A DNA stretch of 64,000 nucleotides from Deltaproteobacteria bacterium (GCA_019162745.1 JAFLLC010000029.1:124001-188000), one strand, 5' to 3'. Positions 24,604-34,974 are shown, counted from the first letter of the stretch. The notes: generated by a model from the letters alone, not told the origin. Numbers and translations: made by a program.

Positions 24604-25767
24604 ATGTATTATCCTCCAGTGAAACGTATTTTATCCTTCTACATAATTCGTGAAATTTCCTCACTCTTCCTGCTTGGTATTGCCGTTTTCACATTGGTTC
24701 TGCTGATGGGGCGCCTGATCAAGCTGACTGATCTTGTCGTGTCATATGGTGTCCCGCTGGCGGATGTCGGCATGATGATCATCTATCTTGTTCCGTCATT
24801 TCTGGTATATACGATTCCAATGGCCTTTTTGCTGGCTGTGCTTCTGGCGTTTGGCCGGCTTTCGGCCGATAACGAGATTATTATCATCAAGGCCAGCGGC
24901 ATGAGTCTTAGTCAGGTGATGCCGCCGGTGATTTTCTGTGCAACTGTTGCCGTGCTGCTGGCGCTGGGCGCAAGCACTATCGGCGTGCCGTGGGGCAACA
25001 GCGCTTTCAAGGAGCAGAGTTTACAGGCACTGAAGCGGAATATTTCCGCAACCATTCGAGAAAAAACATTCTGGGATGATATTCCGGGTGTCGTAATGTA
25101 TACCGACCGGTATGAAGAACAGAGCCAAACATTGAAAGGGGTTCTTATCCACGATGGCCGCAATCCTGATCGACCCATGACAATATTTGCGCAGGACGGA
25201 GTCGTTACGGCGGCGCCAGACAGTCAGGCACTGCTGCTCTCCCTGCATGATGGCTCCATTCATATGGCTGGCGCCGACGGTCTCTACCGGTTGGTTCATT
25301 TTGGTGAATACAGTATGACGGTTGGCGAAAATGGGAGCAGCAGCGAAATAACCCGGAATGAGTCTGATATGTGGCTGTCTGAGTTGCAGCGCCGGATTAA
25401 AGATCCTGTCACATCTGCCATTGACCGCCTGAAAATATCGGCAGAGCTTCACAGCCGTTTTACCTTTCCATTCGCTTCACTGGTTTTCGCAATCCTTGCC
25501 GTTCCTCTGGGGATGCAGAATCGCCGCTCGGGTAAATCTGGCGGTTTTACCGTCAGCCTTTCAGTTATACTCGCCTACTACGTTCTGATGTCAGTCGCGC
25601 GGACGCTGGCGGAGAAAGGTGTTGTTCCCCCTGCCGTCGGACTCTGGATTCCCAATCTGATTTTCTTATGCCTTGGTGTGTTTTTTTTACGAATGGCATC
25701 ACTGGAAAAGAGAATCCCTACTTTACCGCTGCGAAGATTTATGGATTATTTCAGGAGAACCACCTGA
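24604..25767 (+). CDS. lptF: LPS export permease LptF
   Basis: A 387-residue inner-membrane protein of the LptF/LptG family, which together with LptB extracts lipopolysaccharide from the membrane. It begins with the conserved RILSFYIIREISSLFLLGI, has three early and three late membrane spans with a periplasmic beta-jellyroll between (about 125-260), and the late motif FPFASLVFAILAVPLGM. No clear ribosome-binding site precedes ATG 24604; a GTG five codons later is possible. lptG follows after one base. Confidence 0.9.
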   Translation: MYYPPVKRILSFYIIREISSLFLLGIAVFTLVLLMGRLIKLTDLVVSYGVPLADVGMMIIYLVPSFLVYTIPMAFLLAVLLAFGRLSADNEIIIIKASGMSLSQVMPPVIFCATVAVLLALGASTIGVPWGNSAFKEQSLQALKRNISATIREKTFWDDIPGVVMYTDRYEEQSQTLKGVLIHDGRNPDRPMTIFAQDGVVTAAPDSQALLLSLHDGSIHMAGADGLYRLVHFGEYSMTVGENGSSSEITRNESDMWLSELQRRIKDPVTSAIDRLKISAELHSRFTFPFASLVFAILAVPLGMQNRRSGKSGGFTVSLSVILAYYVLMSVARTLAEKGVVPPAVGLWIPNLIFLCLGVFFLRMASLEKRIPTLPLRRFMDYFRRTT

Positions 25768-25768
25768 T

Positions 25769-26848
25769 ATGGGCATAATCAACCGTTATATCGCCCAGAC
25801 CTGGCTGCGCCTGCTGATGCTCTGTATCAGCGGTTTTGTCGGGATCTATCTGGTAATTGATCTGATTGAGAAAATCCCCCGTTTTATGCGCGCCGGGGGG
25901 AATGCCGGCGATATGCTGCAGTACTTTATCTGGAAGCTTCCTGAAATGATCAGTCGTACCGCGACGTTCTCCGTTCTTATGGCTACATTGCTGACGCTCG
26001 GGGTACTTTCCCGCGACAGCGAAATTATTGCGCTGCGCAGTTGTGGAATCAGCCTGCTAAGAATTTCTCTGCCGATGCTGACGCTCGGGCTTTTTGTCAG
26101 CATTTTGTTGTTGATCAACACCGAATTGATATTGCCGTATAGTTATGCGCATACAGAACAGATCGAGAATGTAAAGATCAAGAAAAAAAGTGATCGTATA
26201 ACGTTCAAACGCAACAATATCTGGTTTCGCTCCAAGTCGATGATCCTGCAGGCACGACTGTTTGAACCTAAAACAAGTACCTTGAGCGGAGTCGTAGTCT
26301 GGAACGTAGACAGCTTCATGAATCCGGTCAGCAGGATTGACGCTGCTGCGGCGCTCTACCGGGAAGGGCGCTGGACCTTGAATTCCACCACGCTGAGAAA
26401 TTTCGAGAGTGCCGCCGGGTATGCGCCGCACTCAGCACAAACTATAGAGCTGGATCTCAAACTTAAAATTGGAGACTTGCAGGTACTGGAAAATGATGCC
26501 GACAATATGAGTATCCGCACGTTGAAGGAGTATGCTGAAAATCTGAGGAGCGGCGGCTATCAAGCCTATCGCTATCTGACGCTGATGCACGCCAAGATTG
26601 CGTCTCCCTTTGCGGCCCTGGTAATGGTGCTTCTTGGGATCCCGTTTGCTCTGAAAAACAACCGCTCCGGCGGTATCGCCATGAGAATCGGTACAAGCAT
26701 CGGAATCGGTTTTGTCTATTTTGTTGTCAACGCCGTGCTGCTCTCATATGGCCGTAACGGCGTTTTGACCCCGGTTGTCGCGGCCTGGGGAGCTAATTTT
26801 ATTTTTTTGTTGAGCGGAATCTGGCTTTCGATGACGGTTAAAGGGTAA
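25769..26848 (+). CDS. lptG: LPS export permease LptG
   Basis: A 359-residue partner of LptF. It begins MGIINRYIAQTWLRLLML, has the same six-span plus periplasmic domain plan, and shows the family motifs LPEMISRTATFSVLMATLLTLG and SPFAALVMVLLGIPFAL. The ORF track starts at 25673 inside lptF, but ATG 25769 with AGGAG 11 bases upstream is correct by homology. It is one base from lptF and clearly cotranscribed. Confidence 0.9.
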   Translation: MGIINRYIAQTWLRLLMLCISGFVGIYLVIDLIEKIPRFMRAGGNAGDMLQYFIWKLPEMISRTATFSVLMATLLTLGVLSRDSEIIALRSCGISLLRISLPMLTLGLFVSILLLINTELILPYSYAHTEQIENVKIKKKSDRITFKRNNIWFRSKSMILQARLFEPKTSTLSGVVVWNVDSFMNPVSRIDAAAALYREGRWTLNSTTLRNFESAAGYAPHSAQTIELDLKLKIGDLQVLENDADNMSIRTLKEYAENLRSGGYQAYRYLTLMHAKIASPFAALVMVLLGIPFALKNNRSGGIAMRIGTSIGIGFVYFVVNAVLLSYGRNGVLTPVVAAWGANFIFLLSGIWLSMTVKG

Positions 26849-26883
26849 TACCGAAGGACACCTCAATAATGTGGAGGGGACAC

Positions 26884-27807
26884 ATGCTGCTGATATACTT
26901 ACGAACAGTCATTTTTGTATTCTGTTTTGGTCTGGCGAGCGTAGCGACTGCTGCAGAACATCCGAAGCAGACAAAAAACGGGAGTACCTTAAAACCTGTT
27001 TCTTCGGCAATGCCGGTCATTATTCTCAGTATCATTCCGGCGCAGGCCGAACCGGGTGCAAAGGTGATGCTGTCCGGAAACGGCTTCGGGGAAAGCGCCT
27101 CTGTTTTTCTGGGGAGCGTCGAAATCCCTGCCCGGACCACCGGGACCAAGTATGCTGAATTCAATCTGCCGCCAAAACTGGCGCCGGGCCTGTACGCACT
27201 TTATCTGAAACGCTCCGACGGCACGACCGGCAGATCCTATAATTTTACGGTCCTCCCGCTGCGTCCCGTACTGAGCTCTCTGCAGCCGTCCCGTATCAGC
27301 TCCTGTGCTGCAGGCAAGGAGCGCGAAGTGATTGCCCGTGGCAGTAATTTTGGCAGTACTTCGATGCTTTTCTTTAACGGGGCTGCGATCGCCAGCACAC
27401 TTGTTTCGCCGGAATCCCTCTCTTTCATTGTACCGGCTGTGCCGGGGGGACTTCACCAGGTGCTGGTTAAAAACTCTCCCGAAAACGGTTCGGTGCCGCT
27501 GACTCTGGTCGTCGAAACCAGACCGGAAATTGATCAGGTCACAGTCGGAAACGAGCACGTCAACTTATATGAACTGATTATCACCGGAAGGAACTTCAAC
27601 CAAAGCTCTTCATTGTATGTGGATGGCATCCAGATCGGCGGACGCGGCGGGCAGGATATTGCTGAACGGGAAAAGCTTATCTATGTTGACTGCACCAAAT
27701 TGATCTACCAGCGGCACCCATACTCTCCTGTCAATAAGGATTTCCGTATTCAGGTTGTCAATCCCGGAGGAGAAGCTAGTCAGGTTGTCACCGTAACGGC
27801 CCCCTGA
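26884..27807 (+). CDS. exported protein with IPT/TIG-like repeats
   Basis: A 307-residue protein with a signal peptide (about 1-24, ending SVATAAE) and three successive immunoglobulin-like IPT/TIG units (about 42-125, 130-215 and 218-305). Each shows the pattern of I..I.P followed by V..G.G/NFG.....V...G. I start at ATG 26884, with GGAGGGG just upstream, rather than 26869. It follows lptFG by 35 bases and is probably cotranscribed. TIG modules bind proteins or sugars; a surface role near LPS transport is inference. Confidence 0.78.
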   Translation: MLLIYLRTVIFVFCFGLASVATAAEHPKQTKNGSTLKPVSSAMPVIILSIIPAQAEPGAKVMLSGNGFGESASVFLGSVEIPARTTGTKYAEFNLPPKLAPGLYALYLKRSDGTTGRSYNFTVLPLRPVLSSLQPSRISSCAAGKEREVIARGSNFGSTSMLFFNGAAIASTLVSPESLSFIVPAVPGGLHQVLVKNSPENGSVPLTLVVETRPEIDQVTVGNEHVNLYELIITGRNFNQSSSLYVDGIQIGGRGGQDIAEREKLIYVDCTKLIYQRHPYSPVNKDFRIQVVNPGGEASQVVTVTAP

Positions 27808-27832
27808 TTTTAGTGCAAACTCACTAACTATC

Positions 27833-30487
27833 TCAGCGTTTTCCCCACAGCGTCAGGAGCGCCGGCAGAAATACCAGAAACGCGGCGACGCTGGCGATCA
27901 TACCAAGCGACATGACTGCGCCGATACTGGAAACACCCTGGTGGTGCGCAACCATAAGAGCGCCAAAGCTGAACAGGATCGTCAAGGCGTTCAGGAATAC
28001 TCCAATGCCGGCGCTGCTGACCGCTACCATGCCAGGAGACTCATTTCCCTGGCGGTAGCGGTTCAGTATATATATTGCCGAATCGATTCCTACCCCCAGA
28101 ATCAGCGGCAGCACAATGATATTGGCCGAGTTGAAACTGATCCCTGTTAATCTCATACCGCCAATCATCAATAATAGCCCGGCCCCCAGAGGCACTATTC
28201 CCAGCAGGGCGTAGCGGATGCTCCTGAAATTGATCAGCAGGATGACGGCGATGCCGATGAATGCATAGATGAAAGCTTTCAGGTAGGCATCTCGCAGCAC
28301 GGAGAGCGATTCATACACCATGACCGGTTCGCCGGTGGCTTGCGGCGAGACGCTCTTGACCTGAGCGACGAACTCCTGCAGCGGTTCCCGCTCGAAAATT
28401 TCTTTCTTCGCTGCCACCTGCAGCAGCAGTTTGCCGCTACTGCCGACAAAACGCTGCAAAAGCTGCGGCGGAACATCAGCTTCGCTGATCGGCGCTGCCT
28501 CCAGACTCTCTTTCACCATCCGCAGTTTGTCGGGCAGACCGGCAAACATGCTCCCCTGAAATTCCCGCAGCAGTCCCAGAGCATTTTTATCCTTTTCCGC
28601 TTCCAGCGTGCTGAAAAATTTGTCCAGTGTAGTCAGAAAGGCTGCCGTCGGCTTTGCTTCCGGGGCTTTGCGCACCTCCAGCGCATTCTTGAGTTTCTCT
28701 ACCCGGTCACGGAAATCTTCAAATACTTTCGGAAGCGCCATGACCTGCAGGTTTTCTTCATATGGTACCGGCTTGACCTGAGCCATAATCAGGCGTAGCG
28801 CCGTCAGTTCTGCAAGTTTTTCACGCTGTTGGTCAGGCACAAAGGACAGCTTGCTGACAACATGATCTACGGCAGGCAGCTTCTCCAGTCGCTCGGCCAG
28901 AGTGCGTGCTTCTGCTTCATCCCTGGCTGTCACGACGGCAAAATAGCCGGAGTTTTCCTTGCTGCGCATCAGCTTGTAGGCGTACTCAACCGATTGCAGC
29001 CCTTTGGCCTGCAGGTTCATCAGGTTGTAATCGAAGCGCATGGTCAGGGCAGGGTACAGGCAGACCAACGACAGCAGCAGCGCTGCGGCGATGACCGTTT
29101 TCGGTCTGGAAAAAAGAAAAGGTAAGAAAGCTCCCTTCCTTTCAATGTGATGGTTGGCGGAGGGCTCTGGTGAGGCCTTCCGAAACCGCGCCAGCAGCAC
29201 CAGCATCGCCGGCAGTACGGTGAAGGTGGCAATTACGCAGATGACAATACCGCTGGCCGCGATGATGCCTAATTCGGCAATGCCTTTGAAATCCGTAAGG
29301 ACAAACGTAACAAAGGCCAGCGCTGTTGTGGCAGCGGCCATGGTTATGGAGCGGTAATTTGTCGTGAGCGCTGTCTCGATCGCTGTCGGGTGCCCGGCGC
29401 CATGGGTCAGCTCTTCCTGATAGCGCAGCACCACCTGGATGCCGTACTCGATCCCAAGTCCTATCAGCATTATGGCAAAAACCATCGAAAGTATATTCAG
29501 GTGCCCGATCGTCAAGGTGGCAAAACCGAAGGAAAGGCTGATTCCAACGATCAGAGAAACCATTGCTGCGATCACGTTCAGCAGGCCGCGGAAGGCAAAC
29601 AGCAGCAGGATCACGGTCAGGGAGAGGGAGAGTATCGTGGCAATGCCGATGTCTCTCTGACTGGTGGCCATCTCTTCATACTCCAGCACCGGCACTCCGG
29701 TCAGGCCACCACTTATTCCCTTGAACTCGGGCTTTTGCAGAATTTCATCCAGGGCGGCACGGGCTGCCTTGATCGACTTCTCGGAAGCGACAAAGCTTCC
29801 CTCTTTCTTGATAGGCAGCATTGTTATGATCTGCTGTCTGCCGGCACTCTCCAGCATGGAAGGCCTGTCGCCGCCACCTTTCAGGAAGGAATCCATCGAC
29901 AATCCACTTGATTTACCGTCAAAAGCCTTGAACCCCTTGTCCAGCGTGGTCAGCATGAATGTCAGGCTCGCCAGCACCGCCGGATCACCCGATTCCAGAT
30001 AACCATCGATCTGCCCGGTCAGGCTGGTGAAAAGTGTTTGTACCGATGGCGCGGCAGATAGATCTTTCAATATCGGAGCCGCTATTGTCAACGTATGACG
30101 CAGGTTTTTAATGTCATCCAGCGGCATGAACAACAGGCCGTTTTTGCGGAAGAAGGGGAGATCCCCAGGATAAAAAACTTCGCGGAATATATCTTTGTCT
30201 ACAGTAAGTCGGGTATAGAGCGCATCGGCAGCACGGGTTGATTTTTCGGCATCATCCGATTCTATCACCGCCACAATCTCTTCCTGATCTCCGAATTCGG
30301 TGCGGTAGGCGCGGTAATCAACCTGAAAGGTGGCGTTCCTCGGCATCAGATCATCCCGGCCGGTCAGGAACTTCATGTTATTTATCGTGTATATGACAGA
30401 GATGGAAGAAAACAGCAGGGCCAGGGTAAGAATCAGGCGCGGATATTGAGAGATGAATGTGAACAGACGACTATGCTTTTTGGACAC
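27833..30487 (-). CDS. RND/MMPL superfamily exporter (possibly HpnN-like)
   Basis: An 884-residue inner-membrane transporter with two similar halves, each a membrane span, a large periplasmic loop and five clustered spans with the sterol-sensing-like core (MVFAIMLIGLGIEYGIQVVL in the first half, LPLILGVGIDSAIYILNRY in the second). Size and layout resemble MMPL exporters such as HpnN, which moves hopanoids to the outer membrane. The substrate cannot be read from sequence. The start is GTG 30487 with AAAGGAG upstream; the ORF track extends too far. It is convergent with the TIG gene. Confidence 0.85.
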   Translation of the reverse strand: MSKKHSRLFTFISQYPRLILTLALLFSSISVIYTINNMKFLTGRDDLMPRNATFQVDYRAYRTEFGDQEEIVAVIESDDAEKSTRAADALYTRLTVDKDIFREVFYPGDLPFFRKNGLLFMPLDDIKNLRHTLTIAAPILKDLSAAPSVQTLFTSLTGQIDGYLESGDPAVLASLTFMLTTLDKGFKAFDGKSSGLSMDSFLKGGGDRPSMLESAGRQQIITMLPIKKEGSFVASEKSIKAARAALDEILQKPEFKGISGGLTGVPVLEYEEMATSQRDIGIATILSLSLTVILLLFAFRGLLNVIAAMVSLIVGISLSFGFATLTIGHLNILSMVFAIMLIGLGIEYGIQVVLRYQEELTHGAGHPTAIETALTTNYRSITMAAATTALAFVTFVLTDFKGIAELGIIAASGIVICVIATFTVLPAMLVLLARFRKASPEPSANHHIERKGAFLPFLFSRPKTVIAAALLLSLVCLYPALTMRFDYNLMNLQAKGLQSVEYAYKLMRSKENSGYFAVVTARDEAEARTLAERLEKLPAVDHVVSKLSFVPDQQREKLAELTALRLIMAQVKPVPYEENLQVMALPKVFEDFRDRVEKLKNALEVRKAPEAKPTAAFLTTLDKFFSTLEAEKDKNALGLLREFQGSMFAGLPDKLRMVKESLEAAPISEADVPPQLLQRFVGSSGKLLLQVAAKKEIFEREPLQEFVAQVKSVSPQATGEPVMVYESLSVLRDAYLKAFIYAFIGIAVILLINFRSIRYALLGIVPLGAGLLLMIGGMRLTGISFNSANIIVLPLILGVGIDSAIYILNRYRQGNESPGMVAVSSAGIGVFLNALTILFSFGALMVAHHQGVSSIGAVMSLGMIASVAAFLVFLPALLTLWGKR

Positions 30488-30591
30488 GACGGCTCCTTTT
30501 GTTAAATACACGCCCCTCAAATAGCACCGCAGGTGGTGAAAAGTCAATGACAGGGGAATCTGGAAATGGCGTATTTCAGCCGGATTTGCTC

Positions 30592-30619
30592 TTGTAAACA
30601 ACAAAATTAACGATATAAT
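30592..30619 (+). promoter_or_regulatory. candidate promoter of the CheB-CheR fusion gene
   Basis: TTGTAA and a perfect TATAAT are 16 bases apart, about 33 bases before the GTG start. Confidence 0.5.
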
Positions 30620-30651
30620 CACAGCACCATAAGCATCCGAGGAGAATCAGA

Positions 30652-33603
30652 GTGGCGCACAAAAAATTAACAGCACTAAAAACAGCAGAATCACTGCCAG
30701 AGACGACCGGTACAATATTACCTGAACCCCAATTCCCCATCGTCGGCATCGGTGCCTCAGCCGGTGGTCTTGCTGCTTTTGAAGCCTTCTTTTCCGGTAT
30801 GCCGGCTGACAAAGATCCCGATATGGCTTTTGTGCTGGTGCAGCATCTGGCCCCCGATCACAAAAGCATACTGACGGATCTGATCCGGCGCTATACCCGC
30901 ATGCAGGTTTTTGAGGCGACAGATGGTGTAATTGTACAGCCTAACTGTGCCTATATTATTCCGCCCGGTTATGACATGGCCGTATTTAAAGGTGCGCTGC
31001 AGCTGCTGGAGCCGACTGCGCCGCGCGGTCAACATCTGCCCATTGATTTTTTCTTCAGCTCGCTGGCCCAGGACCAGCAGGAACGTGCCATCTGCATAAT
31101 ACTTTCCGGCACCGGCAGTGACGGCACGAAGGGTGCCCGTGTGATCAAAGGTGAAGGCGGGGTGGTCATAGTCCAGAACCCCGGTTCCTGCGAATATGAC
31201 GGTATGCCGCGCAGCGTAATAAACTCCGGCTTGGCGGACTATATCCTGCCGCCTGCTGAAATGCCGGCCCAGATTATCTCCTATGCAGCCCACGCCTTCG
31301 GTATTCCGCATCATCCTGCCACCACACAGAGTCCTGCGGACGAAAACGCGTTGAACAAGATATTCGTCCTGCTGCGCAACCAGACTGGTCATGACTTTTC
31401 TCAGTATAAACCGACCACCATTAATCGCCGCATCGAGCGGCGCATGGCTCTTTACCAGATTGAAACAAAAGATGGCTATGTCAAATATCTGCAGCAGACC
31501 CCAGCCGAAGTAGAAACACTTTTTAGAGATCTTTTGATCGGTGTTACCAATTTTTTCCGCGACCCGGAAGCCTTCAAGACTCTTGAAAATAAGGTCATAC
31601 CCATGTTGTTTACCGGCAAGGCTGCCGGCAGTGTCATCCGCGTCTGGTCACCAGGATGTTCAACTGGTGAGGAGGCTTATTCCATCGCCATCCTTCTCCA
31701 GGAACATATGGAGAAACTGAAGCAAAACTACTCCTTACAGTTATTCGCGACCGACATCGACAGCAAGGCGGTAGCTACCGCCAGGGTCGGTCTCTATCCG
31801 GCCAGTATCGCTGTTGACATCTCGCCGGAACGGCTCGCGCGTTTCTTTACCCTGGAAGCTGACGGCAACGCCTATCGCATCAATGAATGGCTCCGCAAAA
31901 TGCTGGTTTTTTCCGAGCAGGACATTATCAAAGATCCTCCCTTTTCAAAAATCGACCTGATCAGCTGCCGTAATCTGCTGATCTATATGAGCGGGGAATT
32001 GCAAAAAAAACTGATACCCCTGTTTCGTTACGCGCTGAACCCTGGGGGCATGCTTTTTCTGGGCACGTCCGAAACAGTTGGCAGCTTTGGAGACCTGTTT
32101 GAATCAGTTGACCGTAAAGCGAGGCTGTATCGGCGTAAAGATGATATTCACTGTGCTCCGCGAGCCGCTCTGATTCGGCCTGCCCTACAGGTAGCGACGA
32201 TCGGTGCATCGCTCCCGCTGCTGTCTGCCGGGACGACAGCCGCTGTAAAAGCTCCTCTGCGCGAGCTGACCGAAGAGGCACTGCTGCAGCAGGTAATTCC
32301 GGCTGCGGCACTTGTCAACGCCAAGGGGGACATTCTTTATCTGCACGGTCGTACCGGGATGTATCTGGAGCCGGCCTCAGGCGTGGCCGGTATCTGTAAC
32401 ATCCTGAAAATGGCCCGTGAAGGGTTGCAGCACAAGCTGACCATTGCCCTGCACAAAGCTGTCGCCGGTAAAGAGATCGTGATGGTATCCGGCCTGCGCG
32501 TCAAAACCAACAGTCACTTTACAATTGTTAACCTGAATATACGCCCGGTGGCGGCAGATCCCGCAAGGGCGCCTGAAACTCCTCTGTACCTTGTTGTTCT
32601 TGAGGAAGCGCCGCTGGCGGAACTGGTTAACAACCTTCTGCCAGTGGATACTGACGCGCACATCGCGGCGCTTGAACAGGAGCTGCGCGACAAGGAAGAA
32701 AGCCTGCTTATCGCCAATAAGGATCTGGAGGCTTCCAACGCAGAACTCAAATCCTCCAATGAGGAGATGCAGTCGATGAATGAAGAATTGCAATCGACAA
32801 ACGAAGAGTTGGTAACATCCCAGGAGGAGTTGCAATCCGTTAACGAAGAGCTGTTTACTGTTAATGCCGAACTGCAGTCGATGGTGACAGATCTGTCACG
32901 GGCCAAAAATGACATGAACAATCTGCTGGCCGGCACCGACGTCGGTTCGATCTTTGTCGATTTTCAACTGCGCATTGTGTACTTTACACCCGCCGCTACC
33001 AAGATCATCAACCTGGTCCGCAGCGATGTGGGGCGACCGTTAGATCACTTCGCCTCCAACCTGATCGACTACAACAATCTGAAAGCCGATATTAATTCGG
33101 TACTTGATTCCCTGGAATCAAAAGAAATAAATGTGCAGACAACCGGAGGTGAGTGGTACGCAATGCGCATCATGCCGTACCGCACGATAACCAACGCGAT
33201 CGAGGGGGCGGTGATTACCTTTATAGACATTACCGCTATACAAAAAGCGCAGAAGGATCTGCTCCGCCTGACTGCGATAGTGCGTGACAGCAACGATGCC
33301 ATCTTGCTGGTGGACATGGATGGCAAGATCCTGGCCTGGAATCCGGCGGCGGAACGGTTGTACGGCTGGAGTGAATCCGAGGCGCTGCAGTTGAATGTTA
33401 TGGACATGGTTCCGGAAGGGGAGCGAGAAAAGGCTTTGCAGCAGTTGCATGATCTGAGTTTTAATAATAAGCTGGCGCCGTATCGCACGCAAAGGATCGC
33501 TAAAGACGGCAGAAAAGTGGAGGTGCTGATAAGCGCCACCGCTCTGGTGAATTATGCAGGTGATGTGTACGCTGTAGCGACTACTGCAAGGCCTGCGGAA
33601 TAG
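30652..33603 (+). CDS. CheB-CheR-PAS fusion protein
   Basis: A 983-residue cytoplasmic signalling protein. Order: CheB methylesterase without a receiver domain (about 25-205; triad in GIGASAGG, VQHLAPDH and LSGTGSDGTKG); CheR N-terminal helix bundle (about 230-285); CheR methyltransferase (about 290-485; VWSPGCSTGEEAYS, DLISCRNLLIYM); a linker; a heptad coiled coil (about 675-755; NEELQSTNEELVTSQEEL); a PAS domain (about 760-870); and a second PAS domain to the end. There is no kinase or receiver. GTG start with GAGGAG 8 bases upstream. The following PAS histidine kinase gene is 24 bases away and is a likely partner. Confidence 0.92.
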   Translation: MAHKKLTALKTAESLPETTGTILPEPQFPIVGIGASAGGLAAFEAFFSGMPADKDPDMAFVLVQHLAPDHKSILTDLIRRYTRMQVFEATDGVIVQPNCAYIIPPGYDMAVFKGALQLLEPTAPRGQHLPIDFFFSSLAQDQQERAICIILSGTGSDGTKGARVIKGEGGVVIVQNPGSCEYDGMPRSVINSGLADYILPPAEMPAQIISYAAHAFGIPHHPATTQSPADENALNKIFVLLRNQTGHDFSQYKPTTINRRIERRMALYQIETKDGYVKYLQQTPAEVETLFRDLLIGVTNFFRDPEAFKTLENKVIPMLFTGKAAGSVIRVWSPGCSTGEEAYSIAILLQEHMEKLKQNYSLQLFATDIDSKAVATARVGLYPASIAVDISPERLARFFTLEADGNAYRINEWLRKMLVFSEQDIIKDPPFSKIDLISCRNLLIYMSGELQKKLIPLFRYALNPGGMLFLGTSETVGSFGDLFESVDRKARLYRRKDDIHCAPRAALIRPALQVATIGASLPLLSAGTTAAVKAPLRELTEEALLQQVIPAAALVNAKGDILYLHGRTGMYLEPASGVAGICNILKMAREGLQHKLTIALHKAVAGKEIVMVSGLRVKTNSHFTIVNLNIRPVAADPARAPETPLYLVVLEEAPLAELVNNLLPVDTDAHIAALEQELRDKEESLLIANKDLEASNAELKSSNEEMQSMNEELQSTNEELVTSQEELQSVNEELFTVNAELQSMVTDLSRAKNDMNNLLAGTDVGSIFVDFQLRIVYFTPAATKIINLVRSDVGRPLDHFASNLIDYNNLKADINSVLDSLESKEINVQTTGGEWYAMRIMPYRTITNAIEGAVITFIDITAIQKAQKDLLRLTAIVRDSNDAILLVDMDGKILAWNPAAERLYGWSESEALQLNVMDMVPEGEREKALQQLHDLSFNNKLAPYRTQRIAKDGRKVEVLISATALVNYAGDVYAVATTARPAE

Positions 33604-33627
33604 AATGAATTAGAAGAGGATTACACC

Positions 33628-34914
33628 ATGACAAGCAGACAACCGGAATCTACTCTGACGTTACGTCAGCGTGCCGAAGAAAAGTTTAAAACTGGTGGTG
33701 TCACCTCTAAAGTTCTTTCAGCCGAGGAGATAGATCAACTCGTCCATGAACTGCAGGTGCATCAAATCGAGCTGGAGATACAAAATGAGGAGTTGCGCCA
33801 CATTCAGCATGATCTGGAGACGGTGAAAAACCGCTACTTCGACCTGTATGATCTGGCGCCGGTTGCGTATCTGACCCTCAGCGGGCTGGGGCTGATCATG
33901 GAGGCCAATATAACCGCTGCAACCCTGTTTCGTACGACACGAAAAGAGCTGCTTAATAAGCCGGTAACAAATTTCATACTGCCGGAAGACCAGGGCTCGT
34001 ATTACCTGTACCGCAAACAGGTTATCGAAGGCAATGAATCTCATGGTTGCGAACTTCGTATGGTTCGTGCGGACGGTTCCAGTTTCTGGGCCTATAAGCA
34101 TGCGATGTCGGTGCAGGATGGTGAGTACCTGGTTACTTTGACCGATATCACCAGAATCAAACAGACGGAAGAGGAATTGCGCCGCGCCAAGATTGAGGCC
34201 GAAGCGGCCACTGTTGCCAAGAGTCACTTTCTGGCAAACATGAGCCATGAGATCCGCACCCCGATGAATGCAATCATCGGGGTTATTCAGCTTCTGGAGA
34301 TGGCTGATTTGCCGCAGGAGCAGCGGGAGGATTTGGCTATGGCAAAAAAAGCCGGTCTTGATCTGGTACGGCTGATTAACGATATACTCGAACTCTCCAA
34401 AATTGAAGCACACAAGGTAGAGCTCGAAATATCTCGCTTCAACTTGAAAAACGAGATTGCGGATATCATTAAATTACTGTCACTTCAAGCCCGTGAAAAA
34501 GGCCTGGAGCTTACCTGTTCAATAGCTCCCGACGTTCCGACCGCGCTAAAAGGTGACGCGGGACGATTGCGGCAGATCATCATTAACCTGGTAGGCAACG
34601 CCATCAAATTTACCCATGCCGGCTCCGTAGAGCTGCAGATCCGCAAAGATGCCGAGAATGCAGATACCGCCACTATCCGCTTTATCGTACGCGATAGCGG
34701 CATCGGCATTGCGGCAGATAAACAGAGGCTTATATTCGAGCCGTTTACCCAGGCAGACAGTTCCACCATACGCAAATATGGCGGCACCGGTTTGGGCCTG
34801 ACGATCAGTAAACGGTTTGCTGAACTGATGGGTGGACATACCGGTGTGGAGAGTACTGAAGGCAAAGGTTCAACCTTTTGGTTCACCGTTATGATGGAGA
34901 AGCAGCCAGGATAG
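33628..34914 (+). CDS. PAS-domain sensor histidine kinase
   Basis: A 428-residue cytoplasmic kinase. An N-terminal helix (LVHELQVHQIELEIQNEELR) precedes a PAS domain (about 70-180). A HisKA domain follows with phospho-acceptor His in FLANMSHEIRTPMNAIIG (near 209), then the HATPase with N box NLVGNAIKFTH, G1 DSGIGI and G2 GGTGLGLTISK. No receiver or membrane segment. It follows the CheB-CheR-PAS gene in the same direction. A terminator follows. Confidence 0.93.
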   Translation: MTSRQPESTLTLRQRAEEKFKTGGVTSKVLSAEEIDQLVHELQVHQIELEIQNEELRHIQHDLETVKNRYFDLYDLAPVAYLTLSGLGLIMEANITAATLFRTTRKELLNKPVTNFILPEDQGSYYLYRKQVIEGNESHGCELRMVRADGSSFWAYKHAMSVQDGEYLVTLTDITRIKQTEEELRRAKIEAEAATVAKSHFLANMSHEIRTPMNAIIGVIQLLEMADLPQEQREDLAMAKKAGLDLVRLINDILELSKIEAHKVELEISRFNLKNEIADIIKLLSLQAREKGLELTCSIAPDVPTALKGDAGRLRQIIINLVGNAIKFTHAGSVELQIRKDAENADTATIRFIVRDSGIGIAADKQRLIFEPFTQADSSTIRKYGGTGLGLTISKRFAELMGGHTGVESTEGKGSTFWFTVMMEKQPG

Positions 34915-34974
34915 TAATGATCGGAAATGTATTGCCCCGCAGCTAAAATATATGTTATATATCAACAGTTCGTG

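Noticed and set aside
30757-31392. 211-residue minus-strand ORF opposite the CheB domain
   Set aside because: Antisense shadow of a well-supported methylesterase domain.
33718-34413. 231-residue minus-strand ORF opposite the PAS histidine kinase
   Set aside because: The plus strand has complete kinase motifs, and the antisense translation shows no domain.
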